Shown here: piece after piece, positions 1-6,075 of the stretch
Layout: every line of letters starts with the position of its first letter
Position numbering within the stretch: the first letter of the stretch is position 1
From: CAZGTQ01 sp964528575
Lineage (GTDB): Bacteria; Planctomycetota; UBA1135; GCA-002686595
Assembly: GCA_964528575.1 (NCBI GenBank)
Contig: CAZGTQ010000057.1
Location: forward strand, 1-15,393
DNA: 15,393 nt
Direction of reading: 5' to 3'
Program-made: the position numbers and the translations under genes
Notes under the pieces: model-generated
What the model saw: only the letters and a program-made list of their open reading frames with translations
The model's database searches: none
Told to the model about the DNA's origin: nothing

Positions 1-49
1 TGTTGCCGACGAGGGCGGAGAGGACGGCTGCGGTGGACGAGGCGGCCAT
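1..49 (-). CDS. Start of an unidentified gene, cut by the window edge
   Basis: Only the first 16 codons are inside the window. The ATG is at 49-47 on the minus strand and the peptide begins MAASSTAAVLSALVGN. An AAGGA lies about 12 nt before the ATG, directly after the TGA of the upstream kinase gene, and the gap between the two genes is 17 bp, so it is probably the next gene of the same cluster. The start is hydrophobic and Ala/Ser-rich, which fits a signal anchor or a Rossmann-type N-terminus, but this is too little to assign a function. Confidence 0.5.
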   Translation of the reverse strand, partial: MAASSTAAVLSALVGN

Positions 50-66
50 GCGTGCGAGCGTTCCTT

Positions 67-933
67 TCAGCGCAGCGCGTCGAGGAGCGGCGCCACGTCC
101 CACGTGGGCGGCGCCGGGGGCAAGAGGCTATCCGGCCGGCGCCGGCGGTTGAAGCGGCGAGCGAGCGCGTCGCGGCGGCGGGCGATGCGGGCGAGGCGGC
201 GCGCGCGGCGCTCGGGCGGCACGCCGAGGAAGAGCGCCCGGACGAGCGCGATCTGCTCGCCGACGTGGAAGAGCTCGCTGCCGAAGAGCATCAGGCTCGC
301 GACGTCGTAGACCGGCCCCCTTCGCCTTGGGTGAGATCGGAGCTGCGGCCACGCGCCGCCGCGCCAGGCGTCGAGGTAGACGATCCGCGGCGTGCCGTCG
401 CGCTCGTCGACGAGCAGGTTGCGCGGGAAGAGGTCGCAGTGGACGAAGCCGCACGCGAACAGGCGCGCGAGGTCGCGGCCGAGCGCGTCGAAGACGTCCG
501 GGCGCGGCGCGCGCCCCGGCTCCTCGCACAGCGCGCGCAGCGTCGGAGCCGGCACCTCGCGCGTGAAGAGGAACTGCGCGCGCGGCGCCGCGCGCGGGCC
601 GATCCTGCCCGCGGCGAGCGGGAGCGGCGCTCCGAAGCCGCGCGCGCGCAGCCACGCGAGGTTCGCGCGCTCGCGCAGCCGCGGCACGGCGAGCCCGGCG
701 AGGCCGCGCAGCCCGTGCCGCGCGCGCGCCTTGCCGCGAAAGCGGCTCGCCTTGAGCCACGCGCGCCCTGCGCCGAGCTCGACGAAGCGCCCGGGACTGC
801 GCTCCTCGTCCAGGGCCGCGAGCGCGATCCGCGCCGCGTCCTCGACGAGCGCGCCGTCGCCGACGACGAGCAGACGGCCGCGCTCGCTCTGCAGCGTCCG
901 CACGACCGGCGGCGGATCGCTCTGCGCGCTCAA
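67..933 (-). CDS. WaaP/Kdo-type lipopolysaccharide core kinase family protein
   Basis: Protein kinase-like fold of the LPS kinase (Kdo/WaaP/RfaP) family, 288 aa. The catalytic loop reads VHCDLFPRNLLV (HxD at 165-167, Asn172), followed by the metal-binding Asp188 in IVYLDAWRGG, in place of the DFG of eukaryotic kinases. A Lys at 61 or 68 and Glu88 in RERANLAWL are candidates for the beta3 Lys and helix-C Glu. The family phosphorylates heptose or Kdo in the LPS inner core on the cytoplasmic side. The start is chosen as the TTG at 933-931, which overlaps the TGA of the upstream methyltransferase (TTGA), implying translational coupling; no good Shine-Dalgarno precedes it. A GTG about 10 codons further in is an alternative. 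Residues 240-266 are very Arg-rich. The neighbouring MsbA-like exporter supports a role in LPS or glycolipid assembly. The exact sugar acceptor cannot be read from the sequence. Confidence 0.85.
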   Translation of the reverse strand: MSAQSDPPPVVRTLQSERGRLLVVGDGALVEDAARIALAALDEERSPGRFVELGAGRAWLKASRFRGKARARHGLRGLAGLAVPRLRERANLAWLRARGFGAPLPLAAGRIGPRAAPRAQFLFTREVPAPTLRALCEEPGRAPRPDVFDALGRDLARLFACGFVHCDLFPRNLLVDERDGTPRIVYLDAWRGGAWPQLRSHPRRRGPVYDVASLMLFGSELFHVGEQIALVRALFLGVPPERRARRLARIARRRDALARRFNRRRRPDSLLPPAPPTWDVAPLLDALR

Positions 934-1577
934 GGCGCGCGCCGGCCGATCGCGAAGGCCTGCTGCGAGAACAGCGGCGACGAGCGGCGCCGCGCGACGA
1001 GCGGCGCGCCGGCGGCTGCGAAGACGCGCTCGACGAGCGCGAGCGGGTGTGCCACGCGTCCCTCGGGCCCCTCGTCGCGACGCAGCCCGACCCGCCGCCG
1101 CCACGCGGGGAACGTCGCCGCGTCCCAGTACGACGCGACGACGAGGTCCGCCGACACGCGTGCGAGCTCGCGGGCGATGGCTGCGAGCGTGTCCTCGTCG
1201 CGCACGTGGTGCAGGAGCCGCACGCACACGACCGCGTCGAACGAGCGGTCGGCGAACGGCAACCGCAGGGCGTCGCCGCGCAGCAGCGCGCCGGTACGCG
1301 CGCCGCGCGCCACCGCGAGCATCTCGACCGACGCGTCGAGGCCGACGTACGTCGCGCAGCGTTGCTCGAGCGCCGCGCGCAGCCGGCCTGCGCCGCACGG
1401 CACGTCGAGCACGCGCCCCAGCCCGCCCGGCGGCGCGTGGCGCTCGAGCAGCGCGCCGACGAGCGCGGGATCGCGGCCGGCGCGCCGCTCGCTCGCGAAC
1501 CGCGCGCGCGCGTACGCCTCGCCCGCGCCGCGGCCGGACCACTTCGCCGCGGTCCGCGTCGTCTCAGGCCGGGGCAT
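930..1577 (-). CDS. Class I SAM-dependent methyltransferase (Methyltransf_11 type)
   Basis: A 215-aa Rossmann-fold methyltransferase. Motif I is VLDVPCGAGR at 56-65, the acidic residue ending beta2 is in GLDASVEML (Asp81), the post-I region is GDALRLPF at 101-108, and motif IV lies in FDAVVCVRLLHHV at 113-125. This is the pattern of small-molecule or lipid methyltransferases of the UbiE/Methyltransf_11 kind. I chose the ATG at 1577-1575, which overlaps the end of the upstream ABC gene by 14 bp; the longer ATG at 1619 would push the overlap to 56 bp and adds residues with no match to the fold. Its stop overlaps the TTG of the WaaP-type kinase. Sitting between exporter and kinase, it may methylate a lipid, sugar or quinone-like substrate, but the substrate is unknown. 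Confidence 0.85.
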   Translation of the reverse strand: MPRPETTRTAAKWSGRGAGEAYARARFASERRAGRDPALVGALLERHAPPGGLGRVLDVPCGAGRLRAALEQRCATYVGLDASVEMLAVARGARTGALLRGDALRLPFADRSFDAVVCVRLLHHVRDEDTLAAIARELARVSADLVVASYWDAATFPAWRRRVGLRRDEGPEGRVAHPLALVERVFAAAGAPLVARRRSSPLFSQQAFAIGRRAP

Positions 1578-3366
1578 GCTCGACGGCGCTCCCGGTCTGC
1601 ACGTCCCACAGGGCCGCATACGTGCCGCCGGCGGCCACGAGCTCGTCGTGCCGGCCCGCTTGGGCGAGACGTCCGTTCTCCAGCACGTGGATGCGGTGCG
1701 CGTGGCGCACCGTCGAGAGCCGGTGCGCGACGACGATCGTCGTGCGGCCCTCTGCGACGCGGGCGAGCGAGCGTTGGATCGCCGCCTCGGTCTCGTTGTC
1801 GACCGCGGACGTCGCCTCGTCGAGCACGAGGATCGGCGGGTCCTTGAGGATCGCGCGCGCGAGCGAGATGCGCTGGCGCTGGCCGCCCGACAGCCGCTGG
1901 CCGCGCTCGCCGACGCGCGTGTCGTAGCCCTGGGGCAGCGCGACGATGAAGTCGTGCGCCTCCGCGACCCGCGCGGCGTGCTCGATCGCCTCGTCGGACG
2001 CGTCGAACGTGCCGTACGCGACGTTCTCGCGCACCGTGCCGTGGAAGAGGTACACGTCCTGGCTGACGAAGCCGATCGCCGCGCGCAGGTCGCGCTGGCG
2101 CAGCGTCGCGACGTCCGCGCCGTCGACGAGCACGCGCCCGCGCGTCGGCTCGTAGAAGCGCAGGAGCAGCTTCAACAGCGTGCTCTTGCCCGAGCCGGTC
2201 GCGCCGACGATCGCCGTCGTCTCTCCCGCCCGCGCGACGAGGTCGAGGCCGCGCAGCACCGGCGCGCCGCCCGCGTACGCGAAGTCGACGCCCTCGAAGC
2301 GCACCTCGCCGCGCACGGCTTCGCGCGGCAGGGCGACGTCGCCGTCCGCGATCGTCGGGCGCGTGTCGAGCAGGTCAAGCACACGGTCGGTCGACGCCAT
2401 CGCGCGCTGGTACAGGTCGAACGTCGCCCCGAGCCGCGTCATCGGCCACAGGAGCCGCTGCAGGAGGAACACGAGCAGCGCGTAGACGCCCGCCGCGATC
2501 CCGGTGCCCGGCGCGCTCTCCTCGCGCAGCGCGAGCCAGCCGCCGTACACGAGCGTCGCGAGGAAGCCCACCATGATGACCATGCGGATCAGCGGGATGA
2601 ACGCCGACGAGTAGCGGATCGCGTCGCGGTTCGCCACGCGGTACGCCTCGCTCTCGGTGCGTATGCGACCGACCTCGTGGCTCTCGGCGGTGAAGCTCTT
2701 GATCGTCGCGATGCCGCCGAGGTTGTTCGCGAGCTCCTCCGACAGGAGCCCGACGCGCGCGCGCACGGCCGCGTAGCGCGGCGCGAGGCGGCGCTGGAAG
2801 CGCACGGAGCCCCACAGGATGAACGGGATCGGCGCCATCGCCATCCACGCGAGGCTCGGGGAGAACCAGAAGAAGATGGCGCTGATCACGATCGCCGTCG
2901 TCGCGACCTGGAGGATGTCGTTCGCGCCCTCGTCGAGGAAGCGCTCGAGCTGGTTGACGTCGTCGTTCAGCACGGCGAGCAGGCCGCCGCTGCGCCGGTC
3001 CTCGAACCACGCCATCTCGAGCGACTGCACGTGGGAGTACGCGTCGAGGCGCAGCTCGTGCTCCAGCGTCTGCGCGAGGTTGCGCCACAGGACGCCGTAC
3101 GCGTACTGGAAGATCGACTCGGCGCCCCACACGACGAGCGTCAGCGCCGCGAGCAGCCAGAGCTGGTGCAGCGGGTCGGGCAGGCCGAAGCTCGCCAGGA
3201 ACGAGTCCTCGCGCTTGACGACGACGTCGAGCGCGGCGCCGATGAGGAGCGGCGGCGCGAGGTCGAAGACCTTGTTCAGGACCGAGCAGAGGCTCGCCGC
3301 CACGAGGCGCGGCCGGTGCGGGCGCGCGTACCGCAGGAGGCGCCGGAGCGGGTGGGCGGAGGCCAT
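1564..3366 (-). CDS. ABC-type exporter, fused membrane and ATPase domains (MsbA-like lipid/multidrug family)
   Basis: A 600-aa half-transporter that would work as a homodimer in the inner membrane. Residues about 20-320 form the exporter-type membrane domain, with hydrophobic stretches near 21-46, 69-88, 151-168, 172-187, 258-278 and 290-308. The nucleotide-binding domain follows: Walker A GATGSGKST at 388-396, Q-loop in GFVSQD (432-437), signature LSGGQ at 492-496, Walker B ILVLDE at 512-517, and switch His548 in VVAHRLSTV. All catalytic residues are present. The ATG at 3366-3364 is chosen because the membrane domain begins right after it; the open frame extends to 3570, but that part is Arg-rich and overlaps the divergent small gene. 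It heads a minus-strand cluster with a methyltransferase and a WaaP-type kinase, which favours a lipid A-core or glycolipid flippase over a drug pump. Substrate is inferred from context only. Confidence 0.93.
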   Translation of the reverse strand: MASAHPLRRLLRYARPHRPRLVAASLCSVLNKVFDLAPPLLIGAALDVVVKREDSFLASFGLPDPLHQLWLLAALTLVVWGAESIFQYAYGVLWRNLAQTLEHELRLDAYSHVQSLEMAWFEDRRSGGLLAVLNDDVNQLERFLDEGANDILQVATTAIVISAIFFWFSPSLAWMAMAPIPFILWGSVRFQRRLAPRYAAVRARVGLLSEELANNLGGIATIKSFTAESHEVGRIRTESEAYRVANRDAIRYSSAFIPLIRMVIMVGFLATLVYGGWLALREESAPGTGIAAGVYALLVFLLQRLLWPMTRLGATFDLYQRAMASTDRVLDLLDTRPTIADGDVALPREAVRGEVRFEGVDFAYAGGAPVLRGLDLVARAGETTAIVGATGSGKSTLLKLLLRFYEPTRGRVLVDGADVATLRQRDLRAAIGFVSQDVYLFHGTVRENVAYGTFDASDEAIEHAARVAEAHDFIVALPQGYDTRVGERGQRLSGGQRQRISLARAILKDPPILVLDEATSAVDNETEAAIQRSLARVAEGRTTIVVAHRLSTVRHAHRIHVLENGRLAQAGRHDELVAAGGTYAALWDVQTGSAVEHAPA

Positions 3367-3438
3367 CGGGCCAGCGTAGCGCAGCGCCGATCGAGAATAG
3401 CGGTCAAGGGACGCACGGATCGACCGATGACACCGGTC

Positions 3439-3443
3439 GGAGG
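3439..3443 (+). promoter_or_regulatory. Shine-Dalgarno GGAGG deciding a TTG start
   Basis: A GGAGG sits 8 nt before the TTG at 3452. It is one of the few textbook ribosome sites in this window, and it is the main reason to believe the short downstream frame is translated from TTG. Confidence 0.6.
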
Positions 3444-3451
3444 CGAACGCT

Positions 3452-3691
3452 TTGGAGCCCGACCGGATTCGAGCCGAGCGCGTCGATCGCGCGGAGATCG
3501 CGCCGCCCGTGCGGCCGCGGCGCCGCCGCGCGCCGGGCGAGGACGAGCGCCGCGCGGGCGCGCGCCGCAAGGCCGACCCGCCGGCCGACGCGCCGGACGA
3601 CGCTCCGGCCGGCGGGCGCGAGGACTCGGTCGAGCTGTCGGAGGAAGCGCTCCGGCGGCTGCGCGCGGAGCGCGACGCGGACGGGCGCTGA
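3452..3691 (+). CDS. Small Arg-rich basic/acidic protein of unknown function
   Basis: A 79-aa frame beginning with TTG behind a well-spaced GGAGG. The N-terminal two thirds are highly charged and Arg/Pro-rich (for example RPRRRRAPGE near residues 21-30), with an Ala/Asp/Pro stretch in the middle. The C-terminus VELSEEALRRLRAERDAD looks like a short amphipathic helix. No signal peptide, membrane segment or known fold is visible, and most of it is probably disordered. It is divergent from the ABC exporter (85 bp between starts) and convergent with the lamin-tail gene. I do not recognise a family. The strong ribosome site and the sensible C-terminal helix argue for a real gene; the biased composition argues for caution. 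Confidence 0.55.
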   Translation: MEPDRIRAERVDRAEIAPPVRPRRRRAPGEDERRAGARRKADPPADAPDDAPAGGREDSVELSEEALRRLRAERDADGR

Positions 3692-3698
3692 CGCGCTC

Positions 3699-3777
3699 AG
3701 CGGCTCCGCCGCTCGGCGGCTCCGCCGCTCGGCGACTCAGCGGCTCCGCCGCTCGGCGTTGCAGCGGCTCCGCCGCT
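3699..3777. repeat. Cluster of four 15-bp hairpin units between convergent genes
   Basis: Four copies of a 15-bp inverted repeat, AGCGGC-TCC-GCCGCT, lie at 3699-3713, 3715-3729 (first base G), 3739-3753 and 3763-3777. Spacing between copies is 16, 24 and 24 bp, and CTCGGCG or a close variant follows each, so the larger unit is about 24 bp with a shortened first copy. The cluster fills the gap between the stop of the small plus-strand gene (3691) and the stop of the minus-strand lamin-tail gene (3785). Each copy can fold into a 6-bp GC stem with a 3-nt loop on either strand. No T-tract follows, so an intrinsic terminator role is possible but not shown; a REP-like dispersed element is the alternative. 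Confidence 0.8.
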
Positions 3778-3784
3778 CGGCGGC

Positions 3785-4765
3785 TCAGTCGCCGCAGGCG
3801 GGGTTCGGCTGGCCCGGCGTGCCGCGGTCCGTGCTGCCCACGATCGCGGTCGTCGCCGCGCACCAGGCCTGGCCGGCGTCGTTCGCGACCGCGTCCCATT
3901 GGGCCGGGTCGAGCGACATCGAGCGCCCGTTCGGGTCGGGGAACGTCGCGCCGTCGTCCCAGGCGACGTGGTCGATGTCGATGCCGCCCTGGCGCAGCGC
4001 GAGGCTGTCGCTCTGGTTGCCGAGCTTGATGTCGTCGAAGAAGCGGTAGTCGACCGGGATGCCGCCGTTGTTCGCGAGGTTCTTCTTGCGGCCGAAGACG
4101 AGGTAGCCGTCCGCCGGCAGGACGAGCGGGCCACCGTTCTGGATCTGGTGCGAGCCCTGGTCGTCGCGGATGCGCCAGCCGTTCATGTCGATGCCGCGGC
4201 CGAGCGCGTTGCGCACCTCGAACCACTCGCCGTCGGCGTCGGCGACGAACGCAGGATTCTGCATGATCTCGGTGATCACCACGTCGCCCGGCGCGGGTCC
4301 GGCCGAGCTCGTGACGTGCACGCCCTGCGTGATGCCGCCGAGCTTGCCCGGGCCGATGTCGGCGAGGTACGCCTGCGCGTAGACCTCGATCCCTGGCAAG
4401 AAGCCGAGCGTCTGGAAGCGGAACGCGCCATTCTGGTCGGTCGCGAACGGGATCTGCAGGTCGATGCTGACGAGCAACTGGCAGCCGCTCATGCCGATCG
4501 CCGCGAGGTCGAGCGGCAGCGGGAGCGCGCCGAAGAACGTGTCGGAGGTCCCGACCGCGACGACGCCCGCCGTGTTCGGCGGGCCGGTGACGTCGAGCCA
4601 GAAGATCTGGCCGGTGTGCGAGACGAGCGGGACGTCGAGGTCGGGCACGATGCCGGAGTGGCCGGCGCACGCCGTGCCGAGCTCGCGCACGGCGCCGTCC
4701 GCGCCGGCGATCGCGGCGAGCGCCAGCGTGGATGCGAACGTCCACGGAATCGAGCGGAACATCAT
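3785..4765 (-). CDS. Secreted lamin-tail domain (LTD) protein
   Basis: A 326-aa exported protein. Residues 1-24 are a Sec-type signal peptide (MMFRSIPWTF then an Ala/Leu core). Residues about 28-150 form a beta-rich domain with scattered Gly and Cys (Cys32, Cys95) of a style frequent in Planctomycetota secreted proteins. Residues about 159-275 are a lamin-tail domain: GDVVITEIMQNP, EWFEVRN, then the GWRIRDDQG and LPADGYLVFGR strands, ending with DHVAWDDG. The tail GSTDRGTPGQPNPACG is the usual LTD closing segment. The start is the first of two adjacent ATGs (4765), with GAGG about 8 nt before it; an upstream in-frame start would add an Arg-rich stretch before the signal peptide. Bacterial LTD proteins are extracellular and often accompany nucleases or surface adhesion modules, but no enzyme domain is fused here. 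Function is unknown beyond being secreted or surface-located. Confidence 0.85.
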   Translation of the reverse strand: MMFRSIPWTFASTLALAAIAGADGAVRELGTACAGHSGIVPDLDVPLVSHTGQIFWLDVTGPPNTAGVVAVGTSDTFFGALPLPLDLAAIGMSGCQLLVSIDLQIPFATDQNGAFRFQTLGFLPGIEVYAQAYLADIGPGKLGGITQGVHVTSSAGPAPGDVVITEIMQNPAFVADADGEWFEVRNALGRGIDMNGWRIRDDQGSHQIQNGGPLVLPADGYLVFGRKKNLANNGGIPVDYRFFDDIKLGNQSDSLALRQGGIDIDHVAWDDGATFPDPNGRSMSLDPAQWDAVANDAGQAWCAATTAIVGSTDRGTPGQPNPACGD

Positions 4766-4829
4766 TCTTGGACCTCGTCTCCGTCGAGACACGGAGCCGC
4801 TGGAAGGCTAGCCTGCTGCGAGGCGAGAG

Positions 4830-5420
4830 GTGAGCGGATCGTTCGAGAATCTGCCGTCCGACCGGGAGCGGTGGGACGCGAAGTACCGCGCCGGTCTGGG
4901 CGTCGATTTGGACGAGCCCGATCCGTTCGTCCTGCGCGCGCTCGAGCGGCTCGCGGCGGACGGGGTGCCGCCGGGCGACGCGCTCGACCTCGCCTCGGGC
5001 GCGGGACGGCACGCGCTGCTGCTCGCGCGCCGCGGCTGGCGCACATGCGCCCACGACGTGAGCCCGGTCGGCCTCGAGCGGCTCGCCGCGCACGCGCGCG
5101 CGGCGGGCTCCCGGATCGCCACGCGCTGCGTCGACCTCGAGCGCGATCCGCCCCCGGCGCGCGATGCCGAGCGCTTCGATCTCGTCGTCGTCGCCAACTT
5201 CCTCGCGCGCCGCCTCGGCGCGCCGCTCGCCGCCTGGGTGCGTCCCGGCGGCTTCGTCGCCTACGTCACGTTCACGCGCGACTGGCCCGGCGAGAAGCCG
5301 CCGCCGGAGTTCCGCCTCGCGCCGGGCGAGCTCGCGGCGGGGCTGCCCGGATTCGAGACCGTGCTCACCGACGAAGCGCAGGGCCGCGCGGGCCTGCTCG
5401 CGCGCCGGCTCGCTCCCTGA
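4830..5420 (+). CDS. TehB-like class I SAM-dependent methyltransferase
   Basis: A 196-aa small methyltransferase. The N-terminal RERWDAKYR at 12-20 is typical of the TehB/thiopurine-like group. Motif I is ALDLASGAGRHALLLA at 51-66, the acidic residue ending beta2 is Asp76 in AHDVSPVGL, and motif IV is in FDLVVVANFLAR at 116-127. RPGGFVAYVTF at 138-148 is the usual beta5 region. The length matches single-domain TehB relatives, some of which methylate tellurite or selenite while others have unknown small substrates. The start is a GTG at 4830 behind a purine-rich AGGCGAGAG. It is divergent from the lamin-tail gene (64 bp between starts) and convergent with the bacterioferritin-like gene. The substrate cannot be inferred. 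Confidence 0.85.
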   Translation: MSGSFENLPSDRERWDAKYRAGLGVDLDEPDPFVLRALERLAADGVPPGDALDLASGAGRHALLLARRGWRTCAHDVSPVGLERLAAHARAAGSRIATRCVDLERDPPPARDAERFDLVVVANFLARRLGAPLAAWVRPGGFVAYVTFTRDWPGEKPPPEFRLAPGELAAGLPGFETVLTDEAQGRAGLLARRLAP

Positions 5421-5447
5421 AACGCGGCCCCCCCCTGAAACGCGGCC
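5415..5447. repeat. Perfect 15-bp direct repeat in a convergent gene junction
   Basis: CCCTGAAACGCGGCC occurs at 5415-5429 and again at 5433-5447, offset by 18 bp. The first copy contains the TGA stop of the TehB-like gene (5418-5420). The second ends two bases before the TAG of the minus-strand ferritin-like gene. The copies are not self-complementary, so this is not a simple hairpin terminator. Confidence 0.75.
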
Positions 5448-5448
5448 T

Positions 5449-5907
5449 CTAGCGGAACGTGTCGATGTCGCCGGGCCGGCGCAGCATCTTGTCGACCTCG
5501 CCCAGGTGCGTCTCCTCGGTGTTGACCATCTGCCGCGCGTACTCCTCGAGCATCACCGAACGGCCCTCGACGAGCGTGAGCAGCCGCTTGTAGCGCTCGA
5601 GCGCCTCCTTCTCGTGCGAGAGCGCCTCGCCGAGGATCTCGTCGATGTCGTGCTTGTGCGTCTCGAGCAGCGGACCGATCGACAGCGACGGGTGGTGGCC
5701 CAGGTGCGTCACCATCTCGCCCGCCTGCGTCGCGTGGGCCATCGCCTCCTGCGCCTCCGCGCGCAAGAACTGGACGAGCGGAAGCCGGTTGTGGCCGAAC
5801 ACCATGAGCGAGTAGTGCGTGTAGCGCACCACCCCGGCGAGCTCCATCTCCATGATCTCGTTCAGGACCGCGACCACCGCGTCCTTGTCCATGTCCGGCT
5901 TCGCCAT
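5449..5907 (-). CDS. Bacterioferritin-like diiron protein
   Basis: A 152-aa four-helix-bundle ferritin-like protein, close to the normal bacterioferritin length. Candidate diiron ligands are Glu22 in MEMELAGVVRY, Glu54 and His58 in EAQEAMAHA, Glu99 in SHEKEAL, and Glu131/His134 in EETH. Met56 lies two residues before His58, the spacing seen for the heme-ligand Met in true Bfr. The first helix pair has Glu-x-x-x-His rather than the usual ExxH, while the second (EETH) is regular. Expected role is cytoplasmic ferroxidase and iron storage or detoxification. The ATG at 5907 is fixed by AGGAGG at 5923-5918, 10 nt upstream, the best ribosome site in the window, suggesting strong expression. It is divergent from the cupredoxin gene across a 168-bp gap and convergent with the TehB-like gene. 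Confidence 0.9.
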   Translation of the reverse strand: MAKPDMDKDAVVAVLNEIMEMELAGVVRYTHYSLMVFGHNRLPLVQFLRAEAQEAMAHATQAGEMVTHLGHHPSLSIGPLLETHKHDIDEILGEALSHEKEALERYKRLLTLVEGRSVMLEEYARQMVNTEETHLGEVDKMLRRPGDIDTFR

Positions 5908-5951
5908 CGGGTGCGCTCCTCCTGCGTGGCTTCGTCTCGACTCGTCTCGGC

Positions 5952-5967
5952 GCGGTCGCGCGACCGC
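5952..5967. promoter_or_regulatory. Perfect 16-bp palindrome in a divergent intergenic region (candidate operator)
   Basis: GCGGTCGCGCGACCGC is fully self-complementary and lies 45 bp upstream of the ferritin-like start and 109 bp upstream of the cupredoxin start. The 168-bp gap (5908-6075) otherwise holds a CGTCTCG direct repeat near 5934-5950 and a TAGGAT at 6029-6034 that could serve as a -10 for the cupredoxin gene, with only a poor -35. Symmetry suits a dimeric regulator, but CG-rich DNA produces such palindromes by chance. Confidence 0.3.
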
Positions 5968-6075
5968 TCGGCGCGCGGCGGCAGAGCATAGCCGAGCGCG
6001 CCGCGTGAATCGGGACCCGCCGAGCGACTAGGATAGGCAGCGTCCCCGACCCGGCGCGCACGCGCCGCGCCCGCC

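Noticed and set aside
3699..3777. The repeat cluster as a CRISPR array
   Set aside because: Units are 15-24 bp with no spacers of constant unique sequence, and no cas gene is present.
52..4029. A 1325-codon open frame on the plus strand opposite the exporter cluster
   Set aside because: It is antisense to genes with clear catalytic motifs, is extremely rich in Arg, Ala, Glu and Asp, and shows no domain. Stop-free antisense frames are expected at this GC content.
3697..4134. A minus-strand frame in which the hairpin repeats read as SGGAAE peptide repeats
   Set aside because: It overlaps the lamin-tail gene in another frame and has no domain; the peptide repeat is just the translation of the DNA repeat. 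A similar PSGGAAKR in the FHA-like linker uses different codons and is probably coincidence.
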